A stretch of 8,115 bases of DNA. Source: Candidatus Methanolliviera sp. GoM_oil. GTDB lineage: Archaea; Halobacteriota; Methanoliparia; Methanoliparales; Methanoliparaceae. Where the stretch lies: the NCBI GenBank assembly GCA_902158735.1, contig CABGHG010000072.1:1-8115 (forward strand), written 5' to 3'. The notes beneath the pieces are model-generated. The model saw nothing but the letters and a program-made list of their open reading frames with translations, had not been told where the DNA came from and did not search any database. This document shows positions 1-6,845 of this stretch, in pieces. The position numbers were made by a program, and so were the translations under genes. Numbering within the stretch: position 1 is the stretch's first letter; the number at the start of each line of letters is the position of its first letter.

Positions 1-1178
1 ATCTCGGCGTTATTGTTCCCCATCCTCCCTTTAAAATTTCTGTTCTGCGTCGATAAAGCGACCTCGCCATCCCCCAACGCGATGGTTCTTCCTATGCAGA
101 ACCCGCATCCCGGAGGACAAACAGCGGCACCCGATTCAACAAATATCTCGATCAATCCCTCCTTAATTGCATCCATCAGTACTCCTCTGCTCGCCGGATA
201 GACAACAAGCCGGCATTTGGCCTTTTCACCCTTTAATATCTTAGCCACCACTCTCAGATCCTCAAGTCTTCCGTTCGTGCAGCTTCCTATGCAGACCTGA
301 TCCACCTCCGTTCCTTCATATTCAACGACGGGAGCGACGTTATCAACACGGTGCGGATAGGCTATCATCGGTTCTACCTCTTCTGCTTCTATTTGGAGTT
401 CATCTCTGTATTCTGCATCTTTATCCGGTTTCAAAGCCTTAAACTCCTCCTCTCTGCCATATCTCCTCAAAAATTCCCTCGTCTTCTCGTCTGCCTCGCA
501 TATACCGTTCTTGGCACCTGCCTCTATAGACATGTTCGTCATCGTAAATCTCGATTCAACACTCATCTCATTAACCGTCGAACCCAAGAACTCCATAGAC
601 ATATACGTCGCACCGTCCGCCCCTATTTTTCCGGCGATGTCTAAAAAAAGATCCTTTGAGAAGACATTATTCTTTAGAGATCCATCTATCTTGATCTTAA
701 ATGATTCTGGAACCTTGAACCATGTCTTACCATAGATCATCGCCGCCGCAATATCCGTGGATCCCATTCCTGTCGAGAAAGCCCCTAAACCACCATGCGT
801 ACACGTGTGGCTGTCAGCACCTACGATAACCTTATAAGGAGCAGAAAAGTTCTCAAGGACAATCTGGTGGCATATACCATCTCCGTTCTCATAAATTTTT
901 AAATTATTATCCCGTGCAAACTCCCTCATCAAGATATGGACGTTTGATACCCTCTCGCTCGGAGATGGAGATGCATGATCACAGATAGCCACCACTTTTT
1001 CATCGTCGAAGACCTTTTTTGTTCCCAGCGCTTCCATCTTCTCTATCGCCAGCGGTAATGTTCCATCGTGGCCAAAAGCTAAATCAACAGGAGAAATGAT
1101 CATATCCCCTGAAACAACATCTCTTCCTACCTTTTTAGATAATATCTTCTCTGCCATCGTTCTTCCCATTTTTCCCAT
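1..1178 (-). CDS. LeuC/HacA/AksD-type hydro-lyase large subunit (aconitase superfamily), C-terminus cut by window edge
   Basis: Reading the minus strand from ATG at 1178 gives 392 uninterrupted codons to the window edge. The protein is a large subunit of the isopropylmalate isomerase/homoaconitase family, which moves a hydroxyl group by dehydration and rehydration in leucine, 2-oxosuberate (coenzyme B) or related biosynthesis. Family motifs visible are GADSHTCTHGGLGAFSTGMG (about residue 125), IGSCTNGR (Cys300), CPPGCGFCIG (Cys358, Cys361) and NRNFKGRMG near the end. Cys300, Cys358 and Cys361 are the expected [4Fe-4S] ligands. Full-length archaeal relatives have about 420 residues, so roughly 20-30 are missing beyond the edge. 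The start at 1178 is preferred because GGAG (1191-1188) lies 9 bases upstream; ATGs at 1169 and 1157 are also in frame. LeuC, HacA and AksD cannot be separated on motifs alone. The small subunit is not in view. Confidence 0.93.
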   Translation of the reverse strand, partial: MGKMGRTMAEKILSKKVGRDVVSGDMIISPVDLAFGHDGTLPLAIEKMEALGTKKVFDDEKVVAICDHASPSPSERVSNVHILMREFARDNNLKIYENGDGICHQIVLENFSAPYKVIVGADSHTCTHGGLGAFSTGMGSTDIAAAMIYGKTWFKVPESFKIKIDGSLKNNVFSKDLFLDIAGKIGADGATYMSMEFLGSTVNEMSVESRFTMTNMSIEAGAKNGICEADEKTREFLRRYGREEEFKALKPDKDAEYRDELQIEAEEVEPMIAYPHRVDNVAPVVEYEGTEVDQVCIGSCTNGRLEDLRVVAKILKGEKAKCRLVVYPASRGVLMDAIKEGLIEIFVESGAAVCPPGCGFCIGRTIALGDGEVALSTQNRNFKGRMGNNNAE

Positions 1179-1212
1179 AATGATCTACTCCGTAGTAAAA
1201 GGTCTATAAAAA

Positions 1213-1222
1213 TTTTTTATAT
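1213..1222 (-). promoter_or_regulatory. Probable archaeal TATA box for the leuC/hacA-like gene
   Basis: On the minus strand this reads ATATAAAAAA. About 25 bases downstream falls near 1195, which would give a short leader that still contains the GGAG ribosome site at 1191-1188. The element is part of a near-palindromic run (TATAAAAATTTTTTATA, 1205-1221), so it could also work toward the plus strand. This is a prediction from sequence only. Confidence 0.5.
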
Positions 1223-1299
1223 GGTTCATTCTTCAAAAGATCTCGGGTTTTGGTGTATATGTACGACTTACATGGAGAGGTAAGATAAAAGGGAAAAAG

Positions 1300-1309
1300 A
1301 TAAATATTA
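1300..1309 (+). promoter_or_regulatory. Probable archaeal TATA box for the mer operon
   Basis: ATAAATATTA follows a purine-rich BRE-like stretch (GGGAAAAAG, 1291-1299). A start about 25 bases downstream would fall near 1328-1332, giving a leader of roughly 20-25 bases that keeps the AGGTGAT ribosome site. Two small symmetric elements are nearby: ATGTA-N5-TACAT (1259-1273) and ATACGTAT (1325-1332). Either could be an operator, but nothing else supports that. Confidence 0.5.
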
Positions 1310-1340
1310 ATCCAAAATGTTTGCATACGTATATACAAAA

Positions 1341-1347
1341 AGGTGAT
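1341..1347 (+). promoter_or_regulatory. Ribosome binding site deciding the mer start
   Basis: AGGTGAT matches the archaeal anti-Shine-Dalgarno sequence and lies 5 bases before ATG 1353. The alternative TTG at 1347 overlaps this site and would add only two residues, so ATG 1353 is the better start. The resulting N-terminus MSFGIEF also fits the family. Confidence 0.75.
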
Positions 1348-1352
1348 TGAGA

Positions 1353-2327
1353 ATGAGTTTTGGAATTGAGTTTCTACCAAATATGGAAGTGGGTAAGATC
1401 GTAGATTATGCCTGTATGGCAGAAGAGAACGGATTTGAGAACGTTTGGGTAACCGACCACTACAACAACAGAAATGTCTATGCGACGCTGGCGATGATTG
1501 CGTCAAAGACTGAAAAGATAAAACTTGGCCCTGGCGTCACAAATTCATATCAGATACATCCTGCTGTAACTGCATCTGCGGTGGCAACGATAAACGAGAT
1601 CTCAAACGGAAGGGGCGTTTTAGGAATGGGACCGGGAGATAAAACAACGCTCAAGAAGATTGGGTTAGAGATGGAAAAGCCGGTTAAACGTCTAAAAGAG
1701 TCAATAGAAGTCATAAGAAGTATATGGGGTGGGAAACCTGTAAAATACGACGGTGATTTCTTCAAGATAGGCGGGGCAAAGATGGACTTCAAGGCAGGTG
1801 ACATTCCTATATATATAGGCGCACAGGGCCCCGTCATGCTGAAGACCGCAGGAATGATAGGAGATGGCGCTCTGATAAATGCTTCTAATCCAAAGGATTT
1901 TGAGTTCTCGATACCTAAGTGCAAAGAGGGCATGAAAGAGGCTGGAAAGGAGAAGTTTGATATTGTTGCATACACCTGTTTCTCCATCGATGAAGACTCA
2001 GAGAAGGCAAAAAATGCCGCGAGGATCGTTGTAGGTTTCATCGCCGCGGGAAGTCCGGATCTGGTCTTCGAGCGACATGGTATCGACCTGGAAAGTGTCA
2101 ATAAGATAAGAGAGGCGCTCGGTAAGTTTGACTTTGGTACATTGAAGAAGGCGGTCAATGACGATATGCTTACTGCTTTCTCGATATGTGGTTCTCCTGA
2201 CGAATGTATGGATAAGATAGAGACGCTATACAAAACAGGAGTCACGCAGATCGTTGCCGGAAGCCCCGTAGGACCAAAGATGGCAGATTCGATAAAGATG
2301 ATCGGAGAAGAAATTATTGGGAAGTAG
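1353..2327 (+). CDS. mer: F420-dependent 5,10-methylenetetrahydromethanopterin reductase
   Basis: This 324-residue protein is a clear Mer, a cytosolic luciferase-like TIM-barrel enzyme that interconverts methylene-H4MPT + F420H2 and methyl-H4MPT + F420. It acts in methanogenesis or, in reverse, in methane/alkane or methyl oxidation. Recognisable conserved blocks are FGIEFLPN at the N-terminus, VWVTDHYNNRNVY (about residue 33), KLGPGVTNSY (about 60), GMGPGDK (about 95), IPIYIGAQGPVMLKTAG (about 150), GDGALINASNPKDFE, AAGSPDLVFERHG and VTQIVAGSPVGP near the C-terminus. The length is normal for the family. It is the first gene of a plus-strand cluster whose later members carry NAD(H) and F420 domains. 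It ends in TAG, with an in-frame TAA backup at 2349-2351. Confidence 0.97.
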   Translation: MSFGIEFLPNMEVGKIVDYACMAEENGFENVWVTDHYNNRNVYATLAMIASKTEKIKLGPGVTNSYQIHPAVTASAVATINEISNGRGVLGMGPGDKTTLKKIGLEMEKPVKRLKESIEVIRSIWGGKPVKYDGDFFKIGGAKMDFKAGDIPIYIGAQGPVMLKTAGMIGDGALINASNPKDFEFSIPKCKEGMKEAGKEKFDIVAYTCFSIDEDSEKAKNAARIVVGFIAAGSPDLVFERHGIDLESVNKIREALGKFDFGTLKKAVNDDMLTAFSICGSPDECMDKIETLYKTGVTQIVAGSPVGPKMADSIKMIGEEIIGK

Positions 2328-2383
2328 ATAAGTTTGATCAAATTGATGTAATTGTAGATATACGTGATCTAATGGAGGGAAAA
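2328..2383 (+). promoter_or_regulatory. mer-nuoE spacer with the ribosome site that sets the nuoE start
   Basis: This 56-base AT-rich spacer ends in GGAGGG (2374-2379), 4 bases before ATG 2384. The upstream in-frame ATG at 2372 overlaps that ribosome site and has none of its own, so ATG 2384 is preferred. No convincing terminator or TATA box was seen, so co-transcription with mer is likely but unproven. Confidence 0.5.
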
Positions 2384-2836
2384 ATGGACGTGGAAAAGAT
2401 AGATGGGATTATAGATGGATATGTGGATGAAGAAGGGGTTTTAATTCAGATACTATTGGATATACAACGTGAATTAAATTGGGTTCCAAAGGAAGCGATT
2501 ATGGAGGTAAGCAAACGGTTGCAAATTCCGATAAGTCAGATATATCGGGTTGCCAGTTTTTACACGGCGATGAGTTTGACGCCGATGGGTCGCCATTTAG
2601 TTCAGGTATGCTTAGGCACAGCTTGTCATGTGCGTGGTGCACCGAAGATTTTGAATAAGGTAGAGAACACGCTGAAGATTAAAGCCGGTGAGACGACAGA
2701 AGATATGATGTTTACCTTGAGAACGGTTAATTGTCTCGGTTGCTGCGCAATGGGTCCGGTGATGGTAGTTGACGAGGATTATCACGGTAAGATGAAAACG
2801 TCAGATGTCAACGGAATTTTAGAACGCTATGAATAG
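2384..2836 (+). CDS. NuoE/HydC-like thioredoxin-fold [2Fe-2S] subunit
   Basis: This 150-residue protein matches the 24-kDa NuoE/HndA/HydC family, soluble electron-carrying partners of NuoF-type NADH subunits. It has the usual N-terminal helical part (NWVPKEAIMEVSKRL, IYRVASFYTAM), then a thioredoxin-like domain. The four [2Fe-2S] ligands are C76-x4-C81 (CLGTACHVRG) and C117-x3-C121 (NCLGCCAMGPVMVV), and all are present. It sits directly upstream of the NuoF-like gene with 13 bases between stop and start, so the two are surely co-expressed partners. Arginine codons are mostly CGN (6 of 7 by eye) and leucine codons mostly TTA/TTG, unlike mer or nadM; this may reflect transfer. It ends in TAG, with TAA three codons later. 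The ATG at 2372 is a less likely start. Confidence 0.93.
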   Translation: MDVEKIDGIIDGYVDEEGVLIQILLDIQRELNWVPKEAIMEVSKRLQIPISQIYRVASFYTAMSLTPMGRHLVQVCLGTACHVRGAPKILNKVENTLKIKAGETTEDMMFTLRTVNCLGCCAMGPVMVVDEDYHGKMKTSDVNGILERYE

Positions 2837-2842
2837 GGAGGT
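2836..2842 (+). promoter_or_regulatory. Ribosome binding site deciding the nuoF-like start
   Basis: GGGAGGT overlaps the end of the nuoE stop codon and lies 7 bases before ATG 2850. The ATG at 2829 overlaps the nuoE coding end and lies upstream of this site, so the extra seven residues it would add are unlikely to be real. Confidence 0.75.
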
Positions 2843-2849
2843 TAAAATA

Positions 2850-4790
2850 ATGCCGAAGATAAATTCACCCACCGGACTGGAGGATCTCAGGCGCGAGATA
2901 TTGTCCAAAAGAGATCCAAATAAGCCCTGTATTACGTTGTGCTCTGGAACAGCTTGTCACGCTACAGGTAGCGAGAAAGTTGCTGTTGCCATTGAGAAAG
3001 AATTAGAAAAACAAAGTTTGAAGGACGATGTAGACGTCAGAAGGACGGGCTGCCATGGTTTTTGCGAGAGGGGTCCTATTGTAGTTATTTATCCCGAGGA
3101 GATATGTTATCTTAATGTAACCCCAGAAGATGTCTCTGAAATTATCTCCGAGACGATAAAGGAGAAGAAGATCATCGATCGTCTGCTTTACACCGATCCC
3201 AACACAGGTGAAAAGGTAGTCTATGAGTACGAGATACCATTCTACAAAGAGCAGACACGGATCGTCTTTGGTCCCAACAAAAATATCGATCCTAAAAGTA
3301 TTGATGACTATATTGCTATCGGCGGATATAGTGCCTTATCCAAGGCTCTCTTTGATATGACTCCAGAGCAGGTCTTAGACGAGGTAAAGAGATCAAATCT
3401 TAGGGGCCGTGGCGGCGGTGGGTTTCCAACAGGCAGAAAATGGGAGACTACGCGAAATGCCCCCGGTGAGCCAAAATATGTGATCGTTAACTGTGATGAG
3501 GGAGATCCGGGAGCATATATGGATAGATCATTAATGGAAGGAAATCCTCACAGCGTCATTGAAGGGCTTATCATCGGAGCGTATGCTATTGGCTCTCATG
3601 AAGGGCTCATCTATGCGCGACAGGAATATCCATTAGCGGTGGAAAACGTTAACATTGCAATCAAACGGGTGGAGGAATATGGCTTACTCGGTAAGAATAT
3701 CCTTGGTTCAGGATTTGATTTCAAGATAAAAGTGCATCGAGGTGCTGGAGCCTTCGTTTCTGGTGAGTCCAGCGCTTTAATGACGGCAATAGAAGGAAAA
3801 GTGGGAGAGCCAAGGCCAAAATATATCCATACCTCAGAATGCGGCGTTTGGGATAAGCCAAGTGATTTGAATAATGTGGAGACATGGGCAAACATTCCTC
3901 TGATCATCAATAAAGGGTCAGAATGGTTTACTTCTATCGGCACCGAGGGGAGCAAAGGGACAAAGATCTTCTCTCTGGTAGGTAAGGTGAACAATACCGG
4001 TTTGGTGGAAGTGCCGATGGGAACCACAATTAGAGAGATCATCTATAAGATAGGTGGAGGAATCCCCGGAGGAAAAAAATTCAAGGCATTACAGACCGGC
4101 GGTCCTTCTGGCGGTTGCATCTCCGAGGAATATCTTGATACTCCTGTGGATTTTGACGAACTTGCCAAGCTTGGATCAATAATGGGCTCTGGCGGAATGA
4201 TCGTAATGGATGAAGATACCTGTATGGTAGATGTAGCTCGTTACTTCGTTGATTTCCTCTGTGATGAATCGTGTGGTAAATGTGTACCTTGCCGCGAGGG
4301 GTTAAAGCGCGTTCGCAAGATATTGAATGGTATCGTCGCGGGAGAAGGAAAAGAAGGAGATATTGAACTTCTTAAGGAGATCGGCAACGTGATGAGCAAA
4401 GCTTCTCTTTGTGCATTGGGAAAAACTGCCGCAAATCCTATATTAAGCACTATTCGCTATTTTAGAGACGAATACGATGCTCACATCGAGGAGAAACGCT
4501 GTCCGGCTCTGGTATGTAAGGATCTGATCTCATATTATATCGATCCAGAGAGATGCAATGCATGCCGACTATGTCTTAAGAATTGCCCGGCGGATGCGAT
4601 AGATGGTGAGAAAAAACTAATTCATATAATCGATCAATCCAAGTGCATTAAGTGTGGAACCTGTTTTGACGTGTGTCCTCCCAAGTTTAGCGCGGTGAAA
4701 AAGATATCTGGCGCGCCCGTTCCGCCACCCATTCCAGAAGAGAAGAGGGTTATAGTAAAAGCTAAAAAAGCAAAGGGAGGTAAAAAATGA
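2850..4790 (+). CDS. NuoF/HydB-type NAD(P)H-binding flavoprotein subunit with extra Fe-S domains
   Basis: This 646-residue subunit has the HydB/HndC layout of bifurcating hydrogenases and NADH-dependent complexes. It has four parts: (1) an N-terminal thioredoxin-like [2Fe-2S] domain (C31-x4-C36, C68-x3-C72); (2) an FMN/NADH core with RGRGGGGFPTG (about 185-195) and NCDEGDPGAYMDR (214-226), followed by an SLBB-type region; (3) the [4Fe-4S] site SCGKCVPC (C475, C478, C481) plus C521; and (4) a C-terminal two-cluster ferredoxin domain (C569/572/575/579 and C599/602/605/609), then a lysine-rich tail. The expected role is hydride exchange between NAD(P)(H) and FMN, with electrons passed through Fe-S clusters to its neighbours. 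The segment usually reading CGEETAL is SGESSAL here (304-310). The stop overlaps the next start (ATGA). NAD versus NADP preference cannot be read from the sequence. Confidence 0.93.
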   Translation: MPKINSPTGLEDLRREILSKRDPNKPCITLCSGTACHATGSEKVAVAIEKELEKQSLKDDVDVRRTGCHGFCERGPIVVIYPEEICYLNVTPEDVSEIISETIKEKKIIDRLLYTDPNTGEKVVYEYEIPFYKEQTRIVFGPNKNIDPKSIDDYIAIGGYSALSKALFDMTPEQVLDEVKRSNLRGRGGGGFPTGRKWETTRNAPGEPKYVIVNCDEGDPGAYMDRSLMEGNPHSVIEGLIIGAYAIGSHEGLIYARQEYPLAVENVNIAIKRVEEYGLLGKNILGSGFDFKIKVHRGAGAFVSGESSALMTAIEGKVGEPRPKYIHTSECGVWDKPSDLNNVETWANIPLIINKGSEWFTSIGTEGSKGTKIFSLVGKVNNTGLVEVPMGTTIREIIYKIGGGIPGGKKFKALQTGGPSGGCISEEYLDTPVDFDELAKLGSIMGSGGMIVMDEDTCMVDVARYFVDFLCDESCGKCVPCREGLKRVRKILNGIVAGEGKEGDIELLKEIGNVMSKASLCALGKTAANPILSTIRYFRDEYDAHIEEKRCPALVCKDLISYYIDPERCNACRLCLKNCPADAIDGEKKLIHIIDQSKCIKCGTCFDVCPPKFSAVKKISGAPVPPPIPEEKRVIVKAKKAKGGKK

Positions 4791-6238
4791 ACGAAGTTAC
4801 TTTGGAGATCGATGGTAAAGAGATAAAGGTTGAGAAAGGATCGACGATATTAGAAGCCGCAAAAGGTATAGGTATCGATATACCCACACTATGTTATCAT
4901 CCGTTGGTTTCACCCTTCGGCGCCTGCCGTTTATGCTCTGTTGAGATAGAAAGACGGGGCAGGAAGAATATTGTCACCTCCTGTATCTATCCTGTCGAAG
5001 AGGGACTGGTGGTAAATACAAAATCCCCTGAGGTTATCAAAGTTCGTAAGATGATCATCGAGTTATTGATGGCTCGGTGTCCCAATGTAAAGATACTACA
5101 GGACTTAGCACAGGAGTACGGAATAAAGGAAACGAGGTTCGAATTAGAAGACGAAACTTGTATCTTATGCGGGTTATGTACGCGAATCTGTGAGGAGAGG
5201 GTTGGTGTAAGTGCGATTAATTTCATCAATCGAGGAGTTAATCGGATGATAGAGGGACCACTTGAAGACCATCTGGGCACGAACCTATCGGATGTGTGCA
5301 TAGGATGTGGAGCTTGCGCCTACGTTTGTCCAACGGGAACAATTGTGCTTGAGGATTTATATAAGAAGATAAGGTCTTCCTATCCCTTTGGCGTGGTGGA
5401 AGAGAGAACGTTTGGCAGGCGAAGTGAGGAAGATGAAGTTTTGGGCATCTATAAAAATTGTTATGCGGTAAGGTCGAAGAAAGGGGATATATTGGAAAGG
5501 GCGCAGGATGGAGGTGCCGTTACGTCTCTGTTGGCTTATGCACTTGAGTCGGGGATGATAGATGCCGCTGTAATTACGGTAGCAGATGATAGATGGGAGC
5601 CAACGACTAAGGTTGCCACGTCTTATGACGATCTAAAAGAAGGTGCAGGTACGAAATATACATTCTATCCAAGCGGAATCGGTATAAGTGACGCGGTAAA
5701 TAACGGCTATAAAGATATAGGGTTTGTGGGAACACCCTGTCAGACAGAGGGTTTAAGAAAAATTCTAACCTCCGATCAACCTTATAGCTTAGGAAAAGAG
5801 AAGATAAAATTGTTGGTAGGGTTATTTTGCCTGGATACATTCAAACAAGAGTTGATGGGCTTTATAAACGATAAAATTACCCGGCTGCAGGAAGTGAGCA
5901 AATTAGATATAAAAGGACGTGATCTTAATGTATATGAAAAGAATGGTGAAGTACATGCTATTCCACTCTCCGATATAGAAGGTTATGTAAATAAAGGGTG
6001 CTATGCATGCACCGATTTTTCCTCAGAATTGGCTGACATTTCCATCGGTTCTGTAGGTTCAGATATGGGTTGGTCTACCGTCATTACACGTACGGAGAAG
6101 GGGGTAGCGTTGCTTGAAGGAGCAATAAATGATGGATACGTGGAAGCTAAAGAACTAGAGGATCTAAAACTGCCGATAAGGTTGGCGAAGATCAAGAGAA
6201 AGAGGGCAAAGAAGGAGACGGGCACAACGCGTTCATAA
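4787..6238 (+). CDS. NuoG-like N-terminal Fe-S module fused to an FrhB-type F420-binding domain
   Basis: This 483-residue protein has two halves. Residues 1-200 are the N-terminal part of NuoG/HoxU/HydA: a plant-type [2Fe-2S] domain (C36, C47, C50, C66) and two [4Fe-4S] clusters (C125-x2-C128-x2-C131-x3-C135 and C171-x2-C174-x2-C177-x3-C181). The His-x3-Cys-x2-Cys site of complex I NuoG is absent. Residues about 225-470 are an FrhB/FpoF/FdhB-like domain: QDGGAVTSLL, AGTKYTFYPS, VGTPCQTEGLR (C318), GLFC (C348) and GCYACTDF (C405, C408). In FrhB proteins this domain binds FAD, F420 and a [4Fe-4S] cluster. The protein therefore probably oxidises or reduces F420 and connects it to the NuoEF-like pair. 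A strong GGGAGGT site (4775-4781) precedes the start. No hydrogenase H-cluster domain is present. F420 as substrate is inferred from the family. Confidence 0.9.
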   Translation: MNEVTLEIDGKEIKVEKGSTILEAAKGIGIDIPTLCYHPLVSPFGACRLCSVEIERRGRKNIVTSCIYPVEEGLVVNTKSPEVIKVRKMIIELLMARCPNVKILQDLAQEYGIKETRFELEDETCILCGLCTRICEERVGVSAINFINRGVNRMIEGPLEDHLGTNLSDVCIGCGACAYVCPTGTIVLEDLYKKIRSSYPFGVVEERTFGRRSEEDEVLGIYKNCYAVRSKKGDILERAQDGGAVTSLLAYALESGMIDAAVITVADDRWEPTTKVATSYDDLKEGAGTKYTFYPSGIGISDAVNNGYKDIGFVGTPCQTEGLRKILTSDQPYSLGKEKIKLLVGLFCLDTFKQELMGFINDKITRLQEVSKLDIKGRDLNVYEKNGEVHAIPLSDIEGYVNKGCYACTDFSSELADISIGSVGSDMGWSTVITRTEKGVALLEGAINDGYVEAKELEDLKLPIRLAKIKRKRAKKETGTTRS

Positions 6239-6256
6239 TAAGAGAATCTAAAAGAA

Positions 6257-6784
6257 ATGAATGTTAATAGGGCATTCTATACGGGTAGATTTCAGCCTTA
6301 TCACAATGGACACCACGGAATCATAAAGAAGATCGTAGAAGAGGTGGATGAGATCGTGATAGGTATAGGAAGCGCCCAGATCAGCCATACATTAGAAGAT
6401 CCGTTCACCGCCGGGGAGAGGGTCATGATGATCACGCAATCTCTTGAAGATCTTGATATAACATGCTATGTGATACCAATAGAGGATATAAACAGAAACT
6501 CCCTCTGGGTCTCTCACGTAGAATCCATGACTCCCCCATTTAAGGTGGTCTATTCCAATAATCCCCTCGTTCAGAGGCTCTTTAAGGAGGAGGGGACGGA
6601 GGTTAAAACATTGCCCCTCTTAAACAGAGAGGAATATGCCGGAGAAGAGATAAGGAGAAGAATTTTAAGAGATGAAAAGTGGGAAGATCTCGTTCCAAAA
6701 GCCGTCGTTGAAGTGATGAGGGAGATAGATGCTGTAGAAAGGTTGAAAGCGATCGAGAAGACGGATAAATGTGTAGAATGCTAA
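6257..6784 (+). CDS. nadM: Archaeal nicotinamide-nucleotide adenylyltransferase
   Basis: This 175-residue protein matches archaeal NadM, a cytosolic nucleotidyltransferase that makes NAD+ from NMN and ATP. Visible motifs are the N-terminal GRFQPYHNGHHG (the HxGH nucleotidyltransferase signature), IGIGSAQISHTLEDPFTAGER (about residues 36-56), SLWVSHVESMTPPF, VVYSNNPLVQRLF, and EEYAGEEIRRRIL, which corresponds to the family's S/AGxEIRRRM loop. Length is normal. It starts 18 bases after the previous stop, with only a weak purine-rich ribosome site (around AAGAG, 6240-6244). Arginine codons are nearly all AGA/AGG. Its place at the end of a cluster built around a predicted NAD(P)(H)-using complex may be functional linkage or chance. 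The C-terminal Cys-x2-Cys (KCVEC) is not a known family feature. Confidence 0.95.
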   Translation: MNVNRAFYTGRFQPYHNGHHGIIKKIVEEVDEIVIGIGSAQISHTLEDPFTAGERVMMITQSLEDLDITCYVIPIEDINRNSLWVSHVESMTPPFKVVYSNNPLVQRLFKEEGTEVKTLPLLNREEYAGEEIRRRILRDEKWEDLVPKAVVEVMREIDAVERLKAIEKTDKCVEC

Positions 6785-6845
6785 TTTATAGTAGGATTGT
6801 AAGGTTTGAGAAAAGTTTAAATAAAAATAAAAGAGAGGCGAAAGA
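6785..6845 (+). promoter_or_regulatory. AT-rich spacer with probable promoter and ribosome site for the parB-like operon
   Basis: TATA-like candidates are TTTATAG (6785-6791) and TTTAAATA (6816-6823). The first would give a leader of about 30 bases that keeps the ribosome site AGAGG (6834-6838), 7 bases before ATG 6846. The second would give an almost leaderless message. No inverted-repeat terminator was recognised after nadM, and no tRNA or attachment-site-like repeat was seen. Confidence 0.4.

Noticed and set aside
351..735. Plus-strand open frames opposite the leuC/hacA-like gene
   Set aside because: They lie antisense to 392 uninterrupted codons of a clearly conserved enzyme and show no family motifs.
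1550..2341. Long minus-strand open frame opposite mer
   Set aside because: The plus-strand Mer matches its family end to end; the antisense translation shows no recognisable motif, so it is a shadow frame.
2829..2849. Upstream ATG of the nuoF-like gene at 2829
   Set aside because: It lies within the end of nuoE and upstream of the strong GGGAGGT site, which points to ATG 2850.
2384..6238. Complex I or an NAD-linked [FeFe]-hydrogenase
   Set aside because: No membrane Nuo subunits, no NiFe or FeFe catalytic domain and no H-cluster motif are present; the third subunit ends in FrhB instead.
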